Shown here piece by piece: positions 30,295-40,167 of a stretch of DNA of 64,000 nt. The first letter of the stretch is position 1. Every line of letters begins with the position of its first letter. The position numbers were made by a program, and so were the translations under genes. The stretch is taken from assembly GCF_002902405.1 (NCBI RefSeq), contig NZ_PPQS01000042.1, positions 135,905 to 199,904 of the forward strand, in the 5' to 3' direction. The stretch comes from Staphylococcus schweitzeri. GTDB taxonomy: Bacteria > Bacillota > Bacilli > Staphylococcales > Staphylococcaceae. The notes beneath the pieces were generated by a model that had not been told where the DNA came from, did not search any database, and saw only the letters and a program-made list of their open reading frames with translations.

Positions 30295-31557
30295 TTATTT
30301 GTTTGTGTCTGATGATTGTTCTTCAGTCTTTTCGATATGTTTTTCTGCATCGATTACAACTGATGAACGACGATCATCTTTATAAGTTGAAGGTTCTTTT
30401 AATGCCTGATTTTCACCTTCATTTGCATAGTTTGTATCAACTTCACTTTGAATGTTTTTGTCTTGATTTGCTGATTCAATTGCTTCTGGAGCAATTACAC
30501 TTTCTGCGTTTTGAGTTGCTACAGATTGATTTTTTGAATTATCTACTTCTGATGTTGGATTATCCTCTAGATTCACATTTGCTTCTTCATCTGATGTAGT
30601 TACATTATCGTGTTTAGCAATATCAGCTGTTATTGCAGTTACTGCACCCGCATTTGCAGTTGTTTCTGCTTTGTGATCTTGAGTAGTAGCAGTGTCGTCT
30701 TTTATGATTTCTGCTTTTGTTTCATCATTGATATGGTCTAAATAATTATTAGGTTCAACTTCATCAAGACTTCGTTTCGTTGTTAAGTATACAATACCTC
30801 GGATAATTAAACTTAATCCAATGTATGCTACCGCAACGATTGCTGTTGAAATCGCAATGACTTTCATTGAAAATAAGTCGCCGATTTCTTCACTAAACAA
30901 GAAAACAAGTCCAAATGTCATAGAAGCATGGAATGTAGTTGCAATATAAATTGTACGTCCTTTTGTAGCTCTTATTAATTCACCAAGTATCATTGAGAAT
31001 GAAAATGTATAAAGGAAATTATAGGCTGCAAATTCTGTACCGTATGTTGTATTTGCTGAGAAAACAGAATAAATCAAACCAACAACGATACTTGCAAAGA
31101 ATGTGTTCATTTTCGTTTCAACAATATTTTGCAAGTATGAACGGAAACCAAATTCTACTACAAAGGCCATTAAAATATGACCGATTAGTATGTGTGTGAT
31201 AGGTACCGATAAATCTGTTGATTGTAATAAGATAAAGCTATCAGCAAAGGTATTAAAGCTATACATTCCAATAATCAAAATAATTAAAGGTAGAATTAAA
31301 GCTAATAAAATACGCTCAATAACTTTTAAACTTAGTGTGAACTTTAAACCTGCAAGTTGAACTTTTTTATATTTGAAAACGAGTATACAAATGATTGCAG
31401 CAATCAAAGGTGCTAAATCAGTAACTTCAAATATAAAGTGTTTTACACCAATTTTAGACTGGAAATCTCTAAGCATAATGGATAGAGCCATTGTTATGAC
31501 AAAGAAGACGAAAATAGTCAATGCCCATTGAAAACCAGAAATTTTATTGTTTTTCAT
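30295..31557 (-). CDS. lyrA: LyrA/SpdC polytopic membrane protein (CPBP/Abi family)
   Basis: This 420-aa protein has about eight helices in residues 10-265 and a hydrophilic, Asp/Glu/Thr/Ala-rich cytoplasmic tail (about 270-420). It matches S. aureus LyrA (lysostaphin resistance), also called SpdC, a surface-protein display factor reported to interact with the WalK kinase. The CPBP motif 1 reads VVEFGFR, lacking the first Glu of EExxxR, which suggests a non-protease scaffold. The start follows GGAGGTTACAT. Confidence 0.9.
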   Translation of the reverse strand: MKNNKISGFQWALTIFVFFVITMALSIMLRDFQSKIGVKHFIFEVTDLAPLIAAIICILVFKYKKVQLAGLKFTLSLKVIERILLALILPLIILIIGMYSFNTFADSFILLQSTDLSVPITHILIGHILMAFVVEFGFRSYLQNIVETKMNTFFASIVVGLIYSVFSANTTYGTEFAAYNFLYTFSFSMILGELIRATKGRTIYIATTFHASMTFGLVFLFSEEIGDLFSMKVIAISTAIVAVAYIGLSLIIRGIVYLTTKRSLDEVEPNNYLDHINDETKAEIIKDDTATTQDHKAETTANAGAVTAITADIAKHDNVTTSDEEANVNLEDNPTSEVDNSKNQSVATQNAESVIAPEAIESANQDKNIQSEVDTNYANEGENQALKEPSTYKDDRRSSVVIDAEKHIEKTEEQSSDTNK

Positions 31558-31705
31558 TATATGTAACCTCCATTAGGTAACAAGCAAAATATCTTTTAGT
31601 AACAATTATACATATTACAAGCCAATAGATAAATTGTCTATGTCAATATTAATGAAAATGTAATAGTCTTGACGTATTTTATTAATATTAATCGCGAAAC
31701 TATCC

Positions 31706-31730
31706 GTTATTGTCTAGGAAATAGGGGTAA
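31706..31730 (+). promoter_or_regulatory. Candidate sigma-B promoter upstream of hutG
   Basis: GTTATT, 13 bases, GGGTAA resembles the staphylococcal sigma-B pattern (GTTTWW-N12-15-GGGWAW). A sigma-A-like TTGAAT/TATACT with an 18-bp spacer lies closer, at 31775-31804. Which is used cannot be told here. Confidence 0.35.
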
Positions 31731-31845
31731 AGGTTATTTAGATAAGTAAATAAACATTTGAATTTAACTATGAATTGAATTCAAAATTTAAATTACGTTA
31801 TACTTTAACTATTAAAATGCCACTTGAATAAGAGGGGGAAACGCT

Positions 31846-32781
31846 GTGTATAAGCTAGGTGAACCAAACTTATGGACTGGAAGATTAGATAGTGAATCAG
31901 ACCCGAAAAAATTTAGACATTTTCAAACAGTAACGTTTCAAGATTTGTCAGTAGTGAAAAAAAAGGCATCGCCATCTGGTGTAGGAATATTAGGTTATGC
32001 CGTTGATGAAGGTGTTGCTTTGAATAAGGGGCGTATTGGTGCAAAAGAAGGACCGGATGCGATAAAACATGCATTTGCTGGATTGCCAGATTTGAATCAA
32101 TGTGAAACTTTAGTCGATTATGGAAATGTTTATCATGATTACAATGAACTCATTGATACACAAAAAGAATTTGCGTCACTTGCAGCAAAATCAATCGTTA
32201 ATCATAGGCAAACATTTTTATTAGGTGGTGGACATGATATTGCTTATGCTCAATATTTAGCAACTCGAAAAGTTTATCCAACACAGTCAATCGGTGTAAT
32301 TAACATTGATGCGCATTTTGATACTCGTGCTGAACAACAATCGACATCTGGTACGAGTTTTAGACAAATATTAGAAGAGGATGACAATACCGATTACTTA
32401 GTTCTTGGTATAGCTCAAGGCGGTAATACGCAAAGTTTATTTGATTATGCTAAAGAGAAGAAGATTGATTATGTCTTTGCAGATGAATTATTAAATCACG
32501 TATCGCCACCTATTAAAGATATGATTGAGCGGTTTATACATGAACATGACATCATTATGTTTACAATTTGTATGGATGTCATTGATAGTGCATTTGCACC
32601 AGGAGTAAGTGCGCCCGCAGTATTAGGTTTGTACCCGCATACGGTCTTTGAATTGGCTAAACGAATTATTCCTAGTGATAAGGTGACTTCTATAAGTATT
32701 GCAGAGATGAATCCGACATATGACGCAGACAATAGAACTGCAAAGCTCGTTGCTAATTTAGTGCATCACTTTTTAAAATAA
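31846..32781 (+). CDS. hutG: Formimidoylglutamase HutG
   Basis: This 311-aa Mn-dependent ureohydrolase-fold enzyme splits N-formimino-L-glutamate to glutamate and formamide, the last step of histidine use. The metal motifs are GGGHDIAYA, NIDAHFDTR and CMDVIDSAFAPGVSAP. The start is a GTG behind AGAGGGGG. It is separated from hutUI by fosB and the LysR gene. Confidence 0.94.
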   Translation: MYKLGEPNLWTGRLDSESDPKKFRHFQTVTFQDLSVVKKKASPSGVGILGYAVDEGVALNKGRIGAKEGPDAIKHAFAGLPDLNQCETLVDYGNVYHDYNELIDTQKEFASLAAKSIVNHRQTFLLGGGHDIAYAQYLATRKVYPTQSIGVINIDAHFDTRAEQQSTSGTSFRQILEEDDNTDYLVLGIAQGGNTQSLFDYAKEKKIDYVFADELLNHVSPPIKDMIERFIHEHDIIMFTICMDVIDSAFAPGVSAPAVLGLYPHTVFELAKRIIPSDKVTSISIAEMNPTYDADNRTAKLVANLVHHFLK

Positions 32782-32879
32782 TTTTATAAATATTATATGT
32801 AATGAGATTTGTGGTAAAGGTAGTATGTGTCAAATTCATATTAGTAAGTATATAAGCATTGTTATGTTTGAAAGATATT

Positions 32880-32926
32880 AGCAGTAAGAAGATTTCTGAT
32901 TAGAAGTCATCTTACTGCTAGTTTTT
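32880..32926 (+). terminator. Terminator with AGCAGTAAG arms
   Basis: AGCAGTAAG pairs with CTTACTGCT and a TTTTTG run follows. It closes hutG, and fosB ends about 100 bases beyond from the other side. Confidence 0.8.
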
Positions 32927-33029
32927 GTTCTTTGGGTATTGTATGAATAATACAAGAAGGTTATTGGAATTGTTCCTCGTGATTGATGACCATAAGTTTT
33001 AAGCAGAATTCAAATTTTTTAATGACGAC

Positions 33030-33449
33030 TTACTTATAAAAAGTCATATGTGGTTTAGTACTTTTATAATAATTCAGTCTATTTTCAAGTGTGCCAGTAT
33101 GTAATTCAAGCTTATGACCATCAGGGTCAGTAAAGTAAATTGATTGCTTATCTCTAACATCTCTGACTCTGCCTTCTAAGATATTTACTTTATTATTTTT
33201 TAATCTTTGATACCAATAATTAAATTCATTTTCATCTATAGTAAAAGCTATATGTGTATATGAAAGTTGAATTTCATTACGTGGGATATCTTTTTCTTCG
33301 TTTAATGCAATCCATAGTCCTGCAATGTTGAAATAAGCAGTTTTATTTCCGCTTAATAATAACTCGCCACATAAAATATCTTTATAAAAATGTATAGAAT
33401 TGTTTAAATTACTAACTGAAAAACATATATGATTAATTGATTTTAACAA
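33030..33449 (-). CDS. fosB: Metallothiol transferase FosB (fosfomycin resistance)
   Basis: This 139-aa vicinal-oxygen-chelate enzyme adds bacillithiol to fosfomycin and opens its epoxide. Metal ligands His7, His66 and Glu115 and the conserved Cys9 are present, with [35 protein letters not shown] intact. I chose the TTG at 33449, which gives the standard [10 protein letters not shown] start; a GTG three codons earlier is the alternative. The gene is chromosomal, and 60-bp tandem repeats lie upstream. Confidence 0.93.
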   Translation of the reverse strand: MLKSINHICFSVSNLNNSIHFYKDILCGELLLSGNKTAYFNIAGLWIALNEEKDIPRNEIQLSYTHIAFTIDENEFNYWYQRLKNNKVNILEGRVRDVRDKQSIYFTDPDGHKLELHTGTLENRLNYYKSTKPHMTFYK

Positions 33450-33519
33450 CGTGTTCACTTCTTTCTTAGCATATTAAAAACAAACTGTTTTGCATAATTA
33501 TATTGAAACGTCACATATG

Positions 33520-33695
33520 CTCTTATACAGTTGACTGTGCAACTGTATAAGAGGCTCTAATAACTAAAATTAAGAACAAATGGTTTACAGTTGGCTACGC
33601 AACAGCATAAGAGGCTCTAATAACTAAAGTTAAGAACAAATGGTTTACAGTTGGCTATGCAACAGCATAAGAGGCTCTAATAACTAAAGTTAAAG
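33520..33695. repeat. 60-bp tandem repeat, about 2.8 copies
   Basis: Copies are in exact 60-base register (starting at about 33525, 33585 and 33645), each with GAGGCTCTAATAACTAAA and TAAGAACAAATGG. The first copy contains a perfect 12-bp hairpin, CTTATACAGTTG/CAACTGTATAAG (33522-33551), which has decayed in the later copies. The last copy runs to the stop codon of the LysR gene. It is a likely VNTR locus. Confidence 0.9.
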
Positions 33696-34562
33696 ACCCT
33701 CTAAATATTCTTGGCACTGTTGAACGAAAGTATGCACTTGTTCTGAGTGTTTGCGCTTTTTATGGTAATTTATATATATTTTCCGTCCTAAATTGGGGCG
33801 AATTTTTTTATATTCTAAATTAGAGGTGTTAAATGATTGGTAATAAAACCTTGGTATTATTGCATAACCTAAACCGAGATGAACAAATCCTACTGCAGAT
33901 TCGAATCGATCTGTCTCTACAACCACATTTGGTCGAATGTTTCTTCTATTAAAATAATCATCTAAATGTTTTCGTACTTGTGAATTTTTATTTGGCAAAA
34001 TGAGTGGCAGGTTTTCAACGTCGACCCAACTTTGATTATTAAATGTTTCTTTAGGTGCTAAAACAATATAAGACTCTTCGTATAATGGAATTGATTTTAT
34101 ATCTTCATGGGTAATTTTTTCGTTCGTTAAAGCTAAATGTATATCGAAGTTTAATAAACATTCAATAGATTGATATTTATCATGTATTTCGTATAAGCGG
34201 TACTGTTGTTCTGGATAATCTGAGTGGTGTTTGCGGATTAAATTAGCAATCCATTGATTGGTAGATTCTAGAGTTCCAATTTTAATTCTTGGTTCTGATG
34301 TAACGTTTAAATCGTACATTTTTTCCATTGTAGAATGGTATTGTTGAACCAATTCGATTGCATAGCGGTAAAATTGAATGCCTTTTTCAGTAATTTTGAT
34401 ATCTTTAGTTGACCGTGTAAATAAGTCATAACCTAAATCTGCTTCCATCTTTTTAATAGTTGCAGTTAAAGATGGTTGGCTAATATGTAAAAATTGAGCA
34501 GCTTTTGTAAAACTATTGTATTTTACGATAGCTAAGAAGTATTCTAACTGAATAATTTTCAT
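33690..34562 (-). CDS. LysR-family regulator, probable regulator of hut genes
   Basis: This 290-aa LTTR has its N-terminal helix-turn-helix (KYNSFTKAAQFLHISQPSLTATIKKMEADLGYDLFTR) at residues 14-50 and a periplasmic-binding-like effector domain after about 90. It is divergent from hutU with 157 bp between, the classical position for a LysR activator of the neighbouring pathway. The effector is perhaps urocanate or histidine, which is inference. Confidence 0.87.
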   Translation of the reverse strand: MKIIQLEYFLAIVKYNSFTKAAQFLHISQPSLTATIKKMEADLGYDLFTRSTKDIKITEKGIQFYRYAIELVQQYHSTMEKMYDLNVTSEPRIKIGTLESTNQWIANLIRKHHSDYPEQQYRLYEIHDKYQSIECLLNFDIHLALTNEKITHEDIKSIPLYEESYIVLAPKETFNNQSWVDVENLPLILPNKNSQVRKHLDDYFNRRNIRPNVVVETDRFESAVGFVHLGLGYAIIPRFYYQSFNTSNLEYKKIRPNLGRKIYINYHKKRKHSEQVHTFVQQCQEYLEGL

Positions 34563-34663
34563 TGGATTATGCTCCTTTATTTATAGATTTAAGCTATGAA
34601 TAATTAGTTTATTTATATTTGTTGGTTATATTTTAACATAATATAATGAATATTGAGGATAAA

Positions 34664-34677
34664 AGTGTAAGCGTTTT
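34664..34677 (+). promoter_or_regulatory. Weak candidate cre upstream of hutU
   Basis: TGTAAGCGTTTTAA matches the CcpA cre pattern TGNAANCGNWNNCA except at position 13. It sits 43 bases before hutU. Histidine use is commonly under carbon control in Firmicutes. Confidence 0.4.
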
Positions 34678-34719
34678 AATTTGATAACCAAACTTCTTAA
34701 ATGAACAGGAGCGAATTTT

Positions 34720-36381
34720 ATGAGAAAAATTCAAGCAAAAAAAGGTTTAAGTATTGAATGTAAAGGTTGGGAACAAGAAGCAGTTCTTAGAATGCTATAT
34801 AACAATTTAGATCCAGAAGTTGCTGAAAGGCCTGAAGATTTAGTAGTTTATGGCGGAATTGGTAAAGCTGCACGTAATTGGGAATCATTTGAAGCAATTG
34901 AAAAAACGTTACGTGAATTAGAAGCTGATGAAACAATGTTAGTACAATCCGGGAAACCAGTTGCTGTATTTAAAACACATGAAGAGGCACCGCGTGTGTT
35001 AATTTCAAACTCAGTATTAGTACCAGAATGGGCAAACTGGGATCACTTTAATGAATTAGATAAAAAGGGCTTAATAATGTATGGACAAATGACAGCTGGT
35101 AGTTGGATTTACATTGGTTCCCAAGGAATTGTACAAGGTACTTATGAGACGTTTGCAGAGTTAGGTAACCAACATTTTAATGGAGATTTAGCCGGTACAG
35201 TAACATTGACAGCTGGTTTAGGTGGTATGGGTGGTGCACAACCACTTGCAATTACAATGAACCATGGTGTTGCAATTTGTGTTGATGTTGATGAAACACG
35301 TGTTGATAAACGAATTGATACGAAATATTGTGATGTTAAAACAGCTGATTTAGATGAAGCATTAAAATTAGCACAAGAAGCGAAAGAACGTGGTGAAGGA
35401 CTATCCATTGGATTGGTTGGCAATGCAGTAGATATTCATCAAGCGATTTTAGATAAAGGGTTCAAAATTGACATTATTACAGATCAAACAAGTGCTCACG
35501 ACCCATTAAATGGATATGTGCCACAAGGATACTCTGTAGCAGAAGCGAGAGAATTGCGTGAAATAGATCCTAAAAAATACGTAGAACTTTCTCAAGCATC
35601 AATGGCAAAACATGTTGAATTAATGCTGGAATTCCAAAAACGAGGAGCTGTGGCATTTGATTATGGAAATAATATTCGTCAAGTGGCATACAATAATGGT
35701 GTAGAAAATGCTTTTAATTTCCCAGGATTTGTACCAGCTTACATTAGACCATTATTCTGTGAAGGTAAAGGGCCATTCCGATTTGCTGCGTTAAGTGGTG
35801 ATCCGAAAGATATTGAACGCGCCGATGAAGAAATGCGTAAACTTTTCCCGGAAAATGAAAAGTTATTAAGATGGTTAGATTTGGCTGAAGAAAAAATCGC
35901 ATATCAAGGACTACCATCTCGTATAGCTTGGTTAGGCTATGGCGAAAGAGCGAAAATGGGCTTAGCATTAAATAGACTTGTACGTGACGGCGAAATTTCA
36001 GCACCAATTGTTATTGGACGAGATCATTTGGATGCAGGATCAGTTGCGAGTCCAAACCGCGAAACGGAAAGTATGAAAGATGGCAGTGATGCAGTTGGTG
36101 ATTGGGCTGTATTGAATGCTTTAATTAACACAGCAGCAGGTGGTTCATGGATTTCATTCCATCATGGTGGCGGTGTAGGAATGGGTTATTCATTACATGC
36201 TGGTATGGTTGTTGTTGCTGATGGTACAGAACGTGCTGAAAGAAGGTTAGGACGCGTTCTTACAACTGATCCAGGTATGGGTGTTGCTAGACATGTTGAT
36301 GCAGGTTATGATATTGCGATTCAAACAGCTAAAGAAAAAGGCATTCATATTCCAATGATTGATGAAGCAGGTGATAAATAA
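34720..36381 (+). CDS. hutU: Urocanate hydratase HutU
   Basis: This 553-aa NAD+-dependent enzyme converts urocanate to imidazolone propionate. The hallmark segments [64 protein letters not shown] and [17 protein letters not shown] are intact. It starts behind AACAGGAG. The stop overlaps the hutI ATG by one base, so the two are coupled. hutH is not in the window. Confidence 0.96.
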   Translation: MRKIQAKKGLSIECKGWEQEAVLRMLYNNLDPEVAERPEDLVVYGGIGKAARNWESFEAIEKTLRELEADETMLVQSGKPVAVFKTHEEAPRVLISNSVLVPEWANWDHFNELDKKGLIMYGQMTAGSWIYIGSQGIVQGTYETFAELGNQHFNGDLAGTVTLTAGLGGMGGAQPLAITMNHGVAICVDVDETRVDKRIDTKYCDVKTADLDEALKLAQEAKERGEGLSIGLVGNAVDIHQAILDKGFKIDIITDQTSAHDPLNGYVPQGYSVAEARELREIDPKKYVELSQASMAKHVELMLEFQKRGAVAFDYGNNIRQVAYNNGVENAFNFPGFVPAYIRPLFCEGKGPFRFAALSGDPKDIERADEEMRKLFPENEKLLRWLDLAEEKIAYQGLPSRIAWLGYGERAKMGLALNRLVRDGEISAPIVIGRDHLDAGSVASPNRETESMKDGSDAVGDWAVLNALINTAAGGSWISFHHGGGVGMGYSLHAGMVVVADGTERAERRLGRVLTTDPGMGVARHVDAGYDIAIQTAKEKGIHIPMIDEAGDK

Positions 36382-37619
36382 TGAATGATTTAATAATAAA
36401 TCATATAGCAGAACTGATTTTACCAAAATCAACAGATAAACCATTGAAGGGTAAAGAATTAAATGATTTAAACGTTGTAAAAAATGGTACAGTTGTTATT
36501 AAAAATGGAAATATTGTTTATGCGGGACCACATACAAATCACTATAATGCGACTGAAACAATTGATGCTAGTGGGAAGGTAGTGTCCCCGGCATTAGTAG
36601 ATGCACATACACATTTAACATTTGGTGGTTCTAGAGAACATGAGATGTCATTAAAACGTCAAGGTAAGTCTTACTTAGAAATATTAGAAATGGGTGGCGG
36701 TATTTTATCAACAGTTAAAGCTACTAGAGAGACTTCTGAAGATGATTTATTTAAAAAAGCAGAGCATGACTTGCTAACTATGATTAAACACGGCGTGCTT
36801 GCAGTTGAAAGTAAAAGTGGTTATGGTTTAGATAAAGAAAATGAACTTAAACAGCTGAAAGTTTCTAATCGCTTAGCTGAAAAATATAACTTGGATATGA
36901 AACACACTTTCTTAGGGCCACATGCTGTACCTAAGGAAGCAGATTCAAATGAAGCATTTTTAGAAGAGATGATTGATTTACTTCCAGAAGTAAAACAATA
37001 TGCGGACTTTGCAGATATTTTTTGTGAAACAGGTGTGTTTACAATAGAGCAGTCAAAACACTATATGAAAAAAGCGAAAGAAGCAGGTTTTAAAGTGAAA
37101 ATACATGCTGATGAAATTGATCCGTTAGGTGGGTTAGAATTAGCTATTGATGAGCAAGCGATATCAGCTGATCACTTAGTAGCTTCGAGTGACAAAGGTA
37201 AAGAAAAACTTAGAAACAGTGATACAGTTGCAGTTCTATTGCCTGCTACAACATTTTATTTAGGCAAAGAAGATTATGCAGATGCGAGAGGTATGCTTGA
37301 CAATAATGGTGCCATCGCACTTGCTACTGATTATAATCCAGGAAGTAGTGTTACGAATAACTTGCAACTTGTTATGGCCATAGCAGCATTGAAATTAAAG
37401 CTTTCGCCTAGTGAAGTGTGGAATGCTGTTACGGTCAACGCTGCTAAAGCAATAGATATAGAAGCGGGTACTATCAACCAAGGCGACAAAGCAAATTTAG
37501 TTATTTGGGATGCTCCAAATCATGAATATATTCCATATCATTTTGGAATTAATCACGCTGAAAAAGTAATCAAAGACGGTAAAGTTATAGTAGATAACCC
37601 GTTAACTTTTAAATCATAA
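36381..37619 (+). CDS. hutI: Imidazolonepropionase HutI
   Basis: This 412-aa amidohydrolase-superfamily enzyme opens imidazolone propionate to formiminoglutamate. The metal motif [16 protein letters not shown], the central [12 protein letters not shown] and ADHL His residues and the catalytic Asp in [10 protein letters not shown] are visible. It is directly coupled to hutU, and a terminator follows. Confidence 0.95.
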   Translation: MNDLIINHIAELILPKSTDKPLKGKELNDLNVVKNGTVVIKNGNIVYAGPHTNHYNATETIDASGKVVSPALVDAHTHLTFGGSREHEMSLKRQGKSYLEILEMGGGILSTVKATRETSEDDLFKKAEHDLLTMIKHGVLAVESKSGYGLDKENELKQLKVSNRLAEKYNLDMKHTFLGPHAVPKEADSNEAFLEEMIDLLPEVKQYADFADIFCETGVFTIEQSKHYMKKAKEAGFKVKIHADEIDPLGGLELAIDEQAISADHLVASSDKGKEKLRNSDTVAVLLPATTFYLGKEDYADARGMLDNNGAIALATDYNPGSSVTNNLQLVMAIAALKLKLSPSEVWNAVTVNAAKAIDIEAGTINQGDKANLVIWDAPNHEYIPYHFGINHAEKVIKDGKVIVDNPLTFKS

Positions 37620-37627
37620 ATTATAAG

Positions 37628-37670
37628 AAAGCTCTAAGCATTGATAAGATTTGATGTTTAGAGCTTTTTT
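37628..37670 (+). terminator. Terminator of hutUI
   Basis: AAAGCTCTAAGCA pairs with TGTTTAGAGCTTT and is followed by a T-run. Confidence 0.85.
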
Positions 37671-37759
37671 GGTGCTGGTTTTATAGTAATGCGAATTCAG
37701 TAATTGTAAGAATAATTTGACAATAGTGATACGATGATAATATAGAAGGGGATGATTTG

Positions 37760-38953
37760 ATGACTGACATAAAAATTAGAAAGTACATTGAATCATGGCA
37801 AGGTCATTATAGTCAAAATATATTGGTAGGCGTCTTATTAGCATTAGCGTTATTGCCTGTCGCAATTGCATTTTCTTTTATAGTTCATATAAATCCGTCG
37901 ATAGGATTAATGACCTGTGGGTTGATGATGTTCTTAATGGGTATTTTCGGAAAAAGATTGGCAATGGTTTCTGGTCCGAGTAGTGGGATTTCGATTGTTG
38001 CCGCTCCATTAGTAATAAAGTATGGTACAGAATACTTATTTGCTGCAACTGTAGTTATGGGAATACTACTAATAATATTAGGATTAGCGCATATAAATAG
38101 ATTGTTAAAATTAATACCAGATACTGTTGTTATAGGATTTATGAATGCACTAGGAATACTACTTTTAGTTACACAAGTGAAATACATATTTGGAATATCA
38201 ATTGCTACTTATGTTACTGCAATTTTGACAGTCATTGTTATGATTGTATCTACCAAATTTATCAAAGTTATACCTTCGCCATTGGTTGCAATTATAGTTA
38301 TATCTATAGGAGCATACTCATTAAAACCTAAATTATTATATGTTTACGATTTAGCGCAAATTCAAATTGTATTACCTACTATTCATGTTCCAAATGAATT
38401 TTGGCACTGGTCTTCACTTAAAATTGTGTTGGTATATGGCACGACTATGGCAGTAATCTCCGTTATTCAGACACACTTAACAAATCAAATGATAGATGAT
38501 TTAACAAATTCAAAAACAAATAAAAATAACGAAATTATTAGCCAAGGGATAAGTAATTTACTTATTGGATTTTTAGGGGGCTATGGATCAAGTGGATTAG
38601 TTGGACAGTCTAAATATTTTTATCGTATGGGTGCTACAAGTCGTCTTGCTACTTTATCTACTGGAATATTTTTATTATTATGTGTGGAGCTTTTAAGTCC
38701 AGTGATTGAACATATTCCTATGGTTGTACTTGCTGTTGTATTAGTCAGTGTGTCCTTAAATACGTTTGATAGAAGAACGTGGTCACACATGAAGTCTTCT
38801 CCGATTAAAAACGGGACGTTAATGTTATTTACTATGTTACTAATTTTACTTACAAATAATTTAGCAATTGGAGTCATTGTTGGCGCAGTTGTTTATTATC
38901 TATGGCAATTTATTTCGAAAAAGGGGCGTGTTAATGATGACAACATTGAATGA
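37760..38953 (+). CDS. SulP-family anion permease lacking a STAS domain
   Basis: This 397-aa, 10-12 helix protein contains SulP features: NILVGVLLALALLPVAIAFSFI at the start, then MVSGPSSGISIVAAPLV and GFLGGYGSSGLVGQSKYFY. It ends just after the last helix (VGAVVYYLWQFISKKG), with no cytoplasmic STAS domain. SulP proteins move sulfate, bicarbonate or dicarboxylates; the substrate here is unknown. It overlaps the M20 amidohydrolase by 20 bases, which suggests linked function. The ATG at 37760 follows GAAGGGGA. Confidence 0.83.
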   Translation: MTDIKIRKYIESWQGHYSQNILVGVLLALALLPVAIAFSFIVHINPSIGLMTCGLMMFLMGIFGKRLAMVSGPSSGISIVAAPLVIKYGTEYLFAATVVMGILLIILGLAHINRLLKLIPDTVVIGFMNALGILLLVTQVKYIFGISIATYVTAILTVIVMIVSTKFIKVIPSPLVAIIVISIGAYSLKPKLLYVYDLAQIQIVLPTIHVPNEFWHWSSLKIVLVYGTTMAVISVIQTHLTNQMIDDLTNSKTNKNNEIISQGISNLLIGFLGGYGSSGLVGQSKYFYRMGATSRLATLSTGIFLLLCVELLSPVIEHIPMVVLAVVLVSVSLNTFDRRTWSHMKSSPIKNGTLMLFTMLLILLTNNLAIGVIVGAVVYYLWQFISKKGRVNDDNIE

Positions 38954-40052
38954 AGTTATTGAATGGCGAAGATATTTTCACCAACATCCAGAATTGTCGG
39001 AACAGGAGTTTAATACAACTCAAAAAATTAAGGATATTTTAACTGAGCATCATGTTACAGTATTAGACTTACCACTTGCGACTGGGCTTATTGCTGAAAT
39101 AGGTCAAGGTTCAAGTTGCGTAGCTGTGAGAGCTGATATTGATGCACTACCAATACAAGAACTTGTAGAACAGGATTTTAAATCTGAAAATGAAGGCGTT
39201 ATGCATGCGTGCGGGCATGACATCCATATGGCGAGTGTATTAGCAACGGCTATTAAATTAAAAGAATTTGAGGATACACTTAACGGACGTGTTAAATTTA
39301 TTTTTCAACCAGCTGAGGAATTAGGTTATGGTGCATTTAAGATTATTGAGACGCATGCATTAGATGATGTGCAAGCAGTTTTAGGTTTTCATAATAATCC
39401 TTCGTATCCTACAGATACATTTGCAATCAAAACTGGTGCGATTACATCAGCAGTTGATCGGTTTGAGTTTCATATTAAAGGAATTGGAGGTCACGCTGCT
39501 AAGCCAGAACAATGTAATGATCCTGTTATTGTACTGGCTCAACTGATTAATAGTATTCAATCCATAGTTAGTAGAAATCTATCAGCATTTGATGAAGCTG
39601 TGGTAACAATTGGACAAGTATCATGTGGTAATACTTGGAATGTTATTGCAGATCATGCATATGTGCAAGGCACGGTACGTAGTTTTGATCCTAAGGTGCG
39701 GACGCTTATAGAACAACGATTACGTGATATTGCGGATGGCCTAGGTAAAACGTATAATATGACGATTAATTTAAATTATACAAAATTACCAGGTGCTGTT
39801 ATTAATGATGAAACTTTAACATATAAAGCTATAGAAGTGGCGCAGCAAGTTGGTTATAAAGTGAAAATGATGAATCAACCGTTGACAATCGGCGAAGATT
39901 TTTCTGGATATAGTAAATATTATCCAAGTGTCTTTGCTTTAATAGGTTCGAATAGTGAATACGATTTACATCATCCTAAATATGAACCTGATGAAAGAAT
40001 CTTAGAAAAAGTACCAGAATACTTCGTTGAATTTATAAAAAGACTATTGTAA
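38934..40052 (+). CDS. M20-family amidohydrolase
   Basis: This 372-aa peptidase M20D-type enzyme is typical of N-acyl-L-amino acid amidohydrolases. Metal and catalytic motifs are VRADIDALPIQE, MHACGHDIHMASVLATA, QPAEELGYGA, the dimerisation-domain GIGGHAAKPEQCNDPV and GEDFSGYSKYYP. It should release an amino acid or related amine from an N-acyl conjugate. The start is in the 3' end of the SulP gene, behind AAAAGGGG. The exact substrate is unknown. Confidence 0.88.
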   Translation: MMTTLNEVIEWRRYFHQHPELSEQEFNTTQKIKDILTEHHVTVLDLPLATGLIAEIGQGSSCVAVRADIDALPIQELVEQDFKSENEGVMHACGHDIHMASVLATAIKLKEFEDTLNGRVKFIFQPAEELGYGAFKIIETHALDDVQAVLGFHNNPSYPTDTFAIKTGAITSAVDRFEFHIKGIGGHAAKPEQCNDPVIVLAQLINSIQSIVSRNLSAFDEAVVTIGQVSCGNTWNVIADHAYVQGTVRSFDPKVRTLIEQRLRDIADGLGKTYNMTINLNYTKLPGAVINDETLTYKAIEVAQQVGYKVKMMNQPLTIGEDFSGYSKYYPSVFALIGSNSEYDLHHPKYEPDERILEKVPEYFVEFIKRLL

Positions 40053-40104
40053 CAGTAAATATGATTGGCTTTTAGAGAAAAAAGTGATTTTTAGTGAAAA
40101 TGAT

Positions 40105-40131
40105 GATTAAGTGCTAGGTAAGGTTGGGTAA
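40105..40131 (+). promoter_or_regulatory. Candidate sigma-B promoter of the SDR gene
   Basis: GATTAA, 15 bases, GGGTAA matches the sigma-B consensus with one mismatch in the -35. It lies 37 bases before the SDR start. The gene product resembles general stress oxidoreductases, which fits. Confidence 0.55.
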
Positions 40132-40167
40132 TTAATAATTATTAATCAATTGAGGAGATGTTAAAAA

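Noticed and set aside
33510..33695. Possible CRISPR array
   Set aside because: The repeat is a continuous 60-bp tandem unit without unique spacers, and no cas genes are nearby.
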